Positions 14,468 through 17,021 of a stretch of 17,021 nucleotides of DNA are shown piece by piece. Origin of the DNA: SUG1106 sp964651095 (lineage in GTDB: Bacteria > Bacillota > Clostridia > Peptostreptococcales > Anaerovoracaceae). Both the position numbers and the translations under genes were made by a program. How positions within the stretch are numbered: position 1 is the first letter of the stretch; each line of letters starts with the position of its first letter. Below the pieces are notes generated by a model. That model was not told the DNA's origin. It was given only the letters and a program-made list of their open reading frames with translations, and searched no databases. The stretch is from contig CAZYWO010000036.1 in assembly GCA_964651095.1 (NCBI GenBank), forward strand, positions 1 to 17,021, in the 5' to 3' direction.

Positions 14468-15520
14468 TTAAAACTTTCCCGTGCCGAGTTCCGATATACT
14501 GTGAAACTCATATCCTTTCGCCTTCCAGCCCTGTATCAGCTCGCCCAAAATCTGACTATTGGTCTTAGAAGTGCTGTGCAGAAGCACAATTGCGCCGGGA
14601 TGTATTCTTTTATTCAATATATTTAAAGCTTCCTCTCTGGTAGGCTGGTCATTTTCCAGCCAATCTACATAAGCTAAACTCCAAAAGACGGTAGTATAAC
14701 CTAATTTGCTTGCCTGCTCAAGATTGCTTTCACTGTACTTGCCTTGAGGCGGCCGGTAAAATTTAGGCAGCTCTTTTCCAACTGCCGTCTTATATGCTTC
14801 TTCCAACTGATTAATTTCCTCTTTAAAAGCTTCCTCATCGGCGATTGCCGACATATCGGGGTGATGCATGGTATGGTTTCCAACAATATGACCTTCAGCT
14901 TCCATGCGTTTTACCAAATCCGGATTTTCCTCTATGAAATTACCTACGACGAAAAATGCCGCAGGTACTTCTTCTTCCTTGAGTACATCAAGAATCTTGG
15001 ATGTATACCCATTTTCATATCCTGCATCAAAAGTAAGATAAATTGTTTTTTTTGCCGCTGTATCCGCGCCATCTTCTCTCGATTCATCGATCTTTTCTTT
15101 ATCCTTTACAGTCGTTTTTGATTCGTCACCTGATGGACCTATATAAAAGGCGTTATATTTTGCCAAATACTCCTGCGACGCATTACCTACAGGCGCGCTT
15201 CCTTCCTGCTGAAATGAAAGTCCCCAGTTCCCATCAGCTGCCGTTTCAACTGCTTCCTCCCCGTCTTGAGCAGAATTGTAGTTTTCCAAGTTGCTTACGT
15301 CTTGGGAAGTATCCTGCTCCTGAATGCTATCGCCCCTCATACTTATGCCGCCTCCGTGCAGCAAATTATTAAGTGGAGCAGCCATCGCTCCCATAATAAC
15401 CGCCACACATCCTACGCACAAACTGCTATATAAAACTGCCTTTTTTAAATCCAATTTCTTGAAATTAGATTTCTTTAAATTTAGTTTATTCAAATCCAAT
15501 TTAATTTTACTTTTCGACAT
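14468..15520 (-). CDS. pdaA: PdaA-type polysaccharide deacetylase (muramic delta-lactam synthesis)
   Basis: This 350-residue protein has an N-terminal basic segment with a Leu/Lys/Asn rhythm (KIKLDLNKLNLKK, 6-18), one membrane anchor (about 29-48) and a polar linker to about 157. A NodB/polysaccharide deacetylase domain follows. Motifs: TFDAGYENGYT (163-173, Asp165; the second Asp of the usual TFDDG is Ala, and PdaA enzymes have TFDxGYENG here), HTMHH (His216, His220, metal), RPPQG (256-260) and LLHS (His315). TFDxGYENGYT is diagnostic of the delta-lactam de-N-acetylase family, which removes acetyl from MurNAc so that muramic delta-lactam of the spore cortex can form. CwlJ/SleB-type hydrolases, one encoded in this window, depend on that product. 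The long N-terminal linker is unusual. Its ribosome site lies inside a terminator-like hairpin. Confidence 0.9.
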   Translation of the reverse strand: MSKSKIKLDLNKLNLKKSNFKKLDLKKAVLYSSLCVGCVAVIMGAMAAPLNNLLHGGGISMRGDSIQEQDTSQDVSNLENYNSAQDGEEAVETAADGNWGLSFQQEGSAPVGNASQEYLAKYNAFYIGPSGDESKTTVKDKEKIDESREDGADTAAKKTIYLTFDAGYENGYTSKILDVLKEEEVPAAFFVVGNFIEENPDLVKRMEAEGHIVGNHTMHHPDMSAIADEEAFKEEINQLEEAYKTAVGKELPKFYRPPQGKYSESNLEQASKLGYTTVFWSLAYVDWLENDQPTREEALNILNKRIHPGAIVLLHSTSKTNSQILGELIQGWKAKGYEFHSISELGTGKF

Positions 15521-15553
15521 AAAAAATCACCTCACATAAATCTATGAGGCGAT
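15521..15553 (-). terminator. Terminator-like hairpin that buries the pdaA ribosome site
   Basis: On the minus strand ATCGCCTCA (15553-15545) pairs with TGAGGTGAT (15534-15526; one G-U pair) around a 10-nt loop, followed by five T and then immediately ATG 15520. The 3' arm contains GAGGTGA, the only ribosome site for pdaA. It would end transcription from the upstream MFS gene, or block pdaA translation on readthrough RNA. Confidence 0.7.
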
Positions 15554-15561
15554 TGTCTTAT

Positions 15562-16842
15562 TTATTCTTTTCTCTTAATTCTGTCTACCAGTAAAATTAC
15601 GAATAAGGCGCCGACAGCGGTGGTTATTGTGGATACCATGAGCAGCGATTTTGGTCCCGACGCATCGAGAATAAATCCACCTAAAATGCTTGCGATTACT
15701 GTAGCTAAAGTAGTCATAACCGTATAAAGCGCCTGTCCCTTTACTGCTTCTCCATGAGCCATAATTTCATCTATAAACAATACAATGGCTGGGAGAAAAA
15801 GTCCGTAAGACGGAGTTTGCAGCAAATGAGCGATATAAATCATCGTCACGCTGCCTGCAAGATAAATCAAAAGGATTTTTAAAGCAAAACATATGGCCGC
15901 AATTTTGAGCAAAGTCTGACATGAGAATTCTTTGCGAATTTTGTCGAAAAGAACTAATGCAGGAATTTCAAGAAATGCCATGACAGACAATATTCGACCC
16001 ATATCTTCACTAGTGCCTCCAACGCCCTCCACGATTTGCAGCATAAAGCTGTTAAGGATAGAATTGCTGAAAAAGATTCCCACAGAAGCCAAATTCATAG
16101 CTACAAATAATTTATTTCGTTTGATAAACTGAATCAGGTTTATTTCTCCATCTTCAGGTGTCTCCTGAACGTCGGATATGGCAGATACGGTATTGACTTT
16201 ACCATCATTAAGCTCAGTTCCGGCGGCTTTTCCGGCAGCTTTGTCATTGATAGAGTTTTTTTCAAGTCTTGCCGCTTTCATCATGTTATACTGGCGTTTT
16301 GTCACAAACAACGTGAACAGCAGCAACGCCAAAATAATTTCTCCCGATACCGGCAGAACCTGTACACCCTTTGCTTCCACCAAAGTTCCCATAAAGCTGC
16401 ATAACACTGCGTAGCAAAGTGAACCCATACTTCTGCAAAGGCCAAAATTAATATGTATGCCGGTTTCCTCAAGTCTGAAAGCAAGAGAGTTAAACAGCGG
16501 CTGAATTGTAAGCAGCCACGCCACATTCATCACATATACTACCCACAATGCTGCCGATTTCTGCTGCAATATGAAAGTCATCAATGTGAACGCCATAAGT
16601 AAAATAGTGGAAAGCTGTACAAACCCCAGAAGAGATACTTTTTTTGAGCGGTCTGCGAAGTCCGCAATTACCGGCTGAAGGAAAACAGCCGCAATGCTTC
16701 CCGCTGCCAAGATTATGCCAATTTCTCCGTTGCTGTATCCCCTTGCCAAGAGGAATGCGGATGAAAAGCTGGTGGCGATCCCGTAAAACATCCAGTAGCC
16801 CCCATGAAGGCATCCGTATTTTATATTAAGCAGTTTGTCCAT
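15562..16842 (-). CDS. Major facilitator superfamily transporter (MFS_1-like)
   Basis: This 426-residue inner-membrane protein has about 12 predicted membrane segments and a polar cytosolic loop between TM6 and TM7 (roughly residues 195-237, KAAGKAAG...QETPEDGE). The N-terminus NIKYGCLHGGYWMFYG and GYSNGEIGIILAAGS match the MFS_1-like/LacY-related branch, and ADFADRSKK (about 62-70) is the motif-A loop between TM2 and TM3. The substrate cannot be named; sugar or nucleoside uptake and drug export are all found in this branch. A GTG at 16851 is in frame, but ATG 16842 has AGGTGA 5 nt upstream and is preferred. It precedes pdaA by 41 bp, separated by a hairpin, so it is probably not a simple operon with it. 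Confidence 0.85.
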   Translation of the reverse strand: MDKLLNIKYGCLHGGYWMFYGIATSFSSAFLLARGYSNGEIGIILAAGSIAAVFLQPVIADFADRSKKVSLLGFVQLSTILLMAFTLMTFILQQKSAALWVVYVMNVAWLLTIQPLFNSLAFRLEETGIHINFGLCRSMGSLCYAVLCSFMGTLVEAKGVQVLPVSGEIILALLLFTLFVTKRQYNMMKAARLEKNSINDKAAGKAAGTELNDGKVNTVSAISDVQETPEDGEINLIQFIKRNKLFVAMNLASVGIFFSNSILNSFMLQIVEGVGGTSEDMGRILSVMAFLEIPALVLFDKIRKEFSCQTLLKIAAICFALKILLIYLAGSVTMIYIAHLLQTPSYGLFLPAIVLFIDEIMAHGEAVKGQALYTVMTTLATVIASILGGFILDASGPKSLLMVSTITTAVGALFVILLVDRIKRKE

Positions 16843-16859
16843 TTTTGTCACCTATTATT

Positions 16860-16874
16860 TATTACGTCGTAATA
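16860..16874. promoter_or_regulatory. Perfect 15-bp palindrome in the MFS leader, possible operator
   Basis: TATTACG-T-CGTAATA has two perfect 7-bp arms about one central base. It lies between the candidate -10 (16911-16916) and ATG 16842, where a bound repressor would block transcription. No regulator gene is visible beside it in the window. Confidence 0.4.
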
Positions 16875-16910
16875 TTAGATTTTAATACAATTTCTTAAAA
16901 GTACCAGAGT

Positions 16911-16939
16911 ATTTTACCATATATTCCGCTCTTTTTCCA
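16911..16939 (-). promoter_or_regulatory. Candidate sigmaA promoter for the MFS gene
   Basis: On the minus strand: TGGAAA (16939-16934), a 17-bp spacer, then TAAAAT (16916-16911). Four and five of six positions match the consensus. The leader is about 65 nt and contains the palindrome at 16860-16874. Confidence 0.4.
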
Positions 16940-17021
16940 CCTCCATTTACCATTTTATTTTCATGTAATCTGTGGTGTAAATAGATGTGACCCAATTTTT
17001 TGAGAAGCAGGAGAGATGTGG

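Noticed and set aside
14744..15121. 125-codon plus-strand frame opposite pdaA
   Set aside because: Antisense shadow of conserved deacetylase motifs; no promoter or ribosome site.
17009..17021. AGGAG followed by ATG/GTG at the right edge, possible start of a divergent gene
   Set aside because: Only one or two codons are in the window, so coding cannot be judged.

Overview
The window looks like chromosome from an anaerobic, endospore-forming member of the Bacillota, most likely class Clostridia. The reasons are three separate spore loci (a CwlJ-type cortex hydrolase, cotJABC, and a PdaA-type muramic delta-lactam deacetylase), strong AGGAGG-type ribosome sites, short AT-rich intergenic gaps and no sign of phage or insertion sequences. 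I could not fix the genus.

Layout. 205-1529 (+): a CwlJ-like hydrolase followed by a Gln-rich, GerQ-like coat protein behind a sigmaK-type promoter, closed by a perfect 12-bp terminator. 1654-2937 (-): a bifunctional shikimate dehydrogenase-shikimate kinase. 3130-5068 (-): a KdpD-like kinase lacking the usual KdpD/USP sensor half, plus a KdpE-like regulator. 5262-6608 (+): cotJA-cotJB-cotJC, with a CotJA doubled in size by Asn/Met repeats. 6771-13666 (-): a three-gene operon described below. 13818-14228 (-): a small one-TM protein. 14468-15520 (-): PdaA-like deacetylase. 15562-16842 (-): an MFS transporter.

The most unusual content is the operon at 6771-13666. Its first gene encodes a 1603-residue protein that reads, in order, as HD phosphohydrolase, long alpha-helical (HEAT-like) repeats, NadD/NMNAT-like nucleotidyltransferase, GNAT-like domain and type I phosphoribosyltransferase-like domain. 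It overlaps by 4 bp a divergent member of the lactate/malate dehydrogenase superfamily, followed 12 bp later by a flavodoxin-fold oxidoreductase with an extra N-terminal lobe. Each module handles nucleotides, NAD or flavin, so I infer a cofactor- or nucleotide-centred system. I know of no description of it.

The cwlJ and cotJ loci share a promoter layout (CAC[A/C], 16 bp, CATAnnnT[A/G]), which suggests co-expression in the mother cell. Promoters, terminators and a possible operator are listed below. No tRNA, rRNA, CRISPR or transposable element was found, and no gene-free stretch exceeds about 205 bases.
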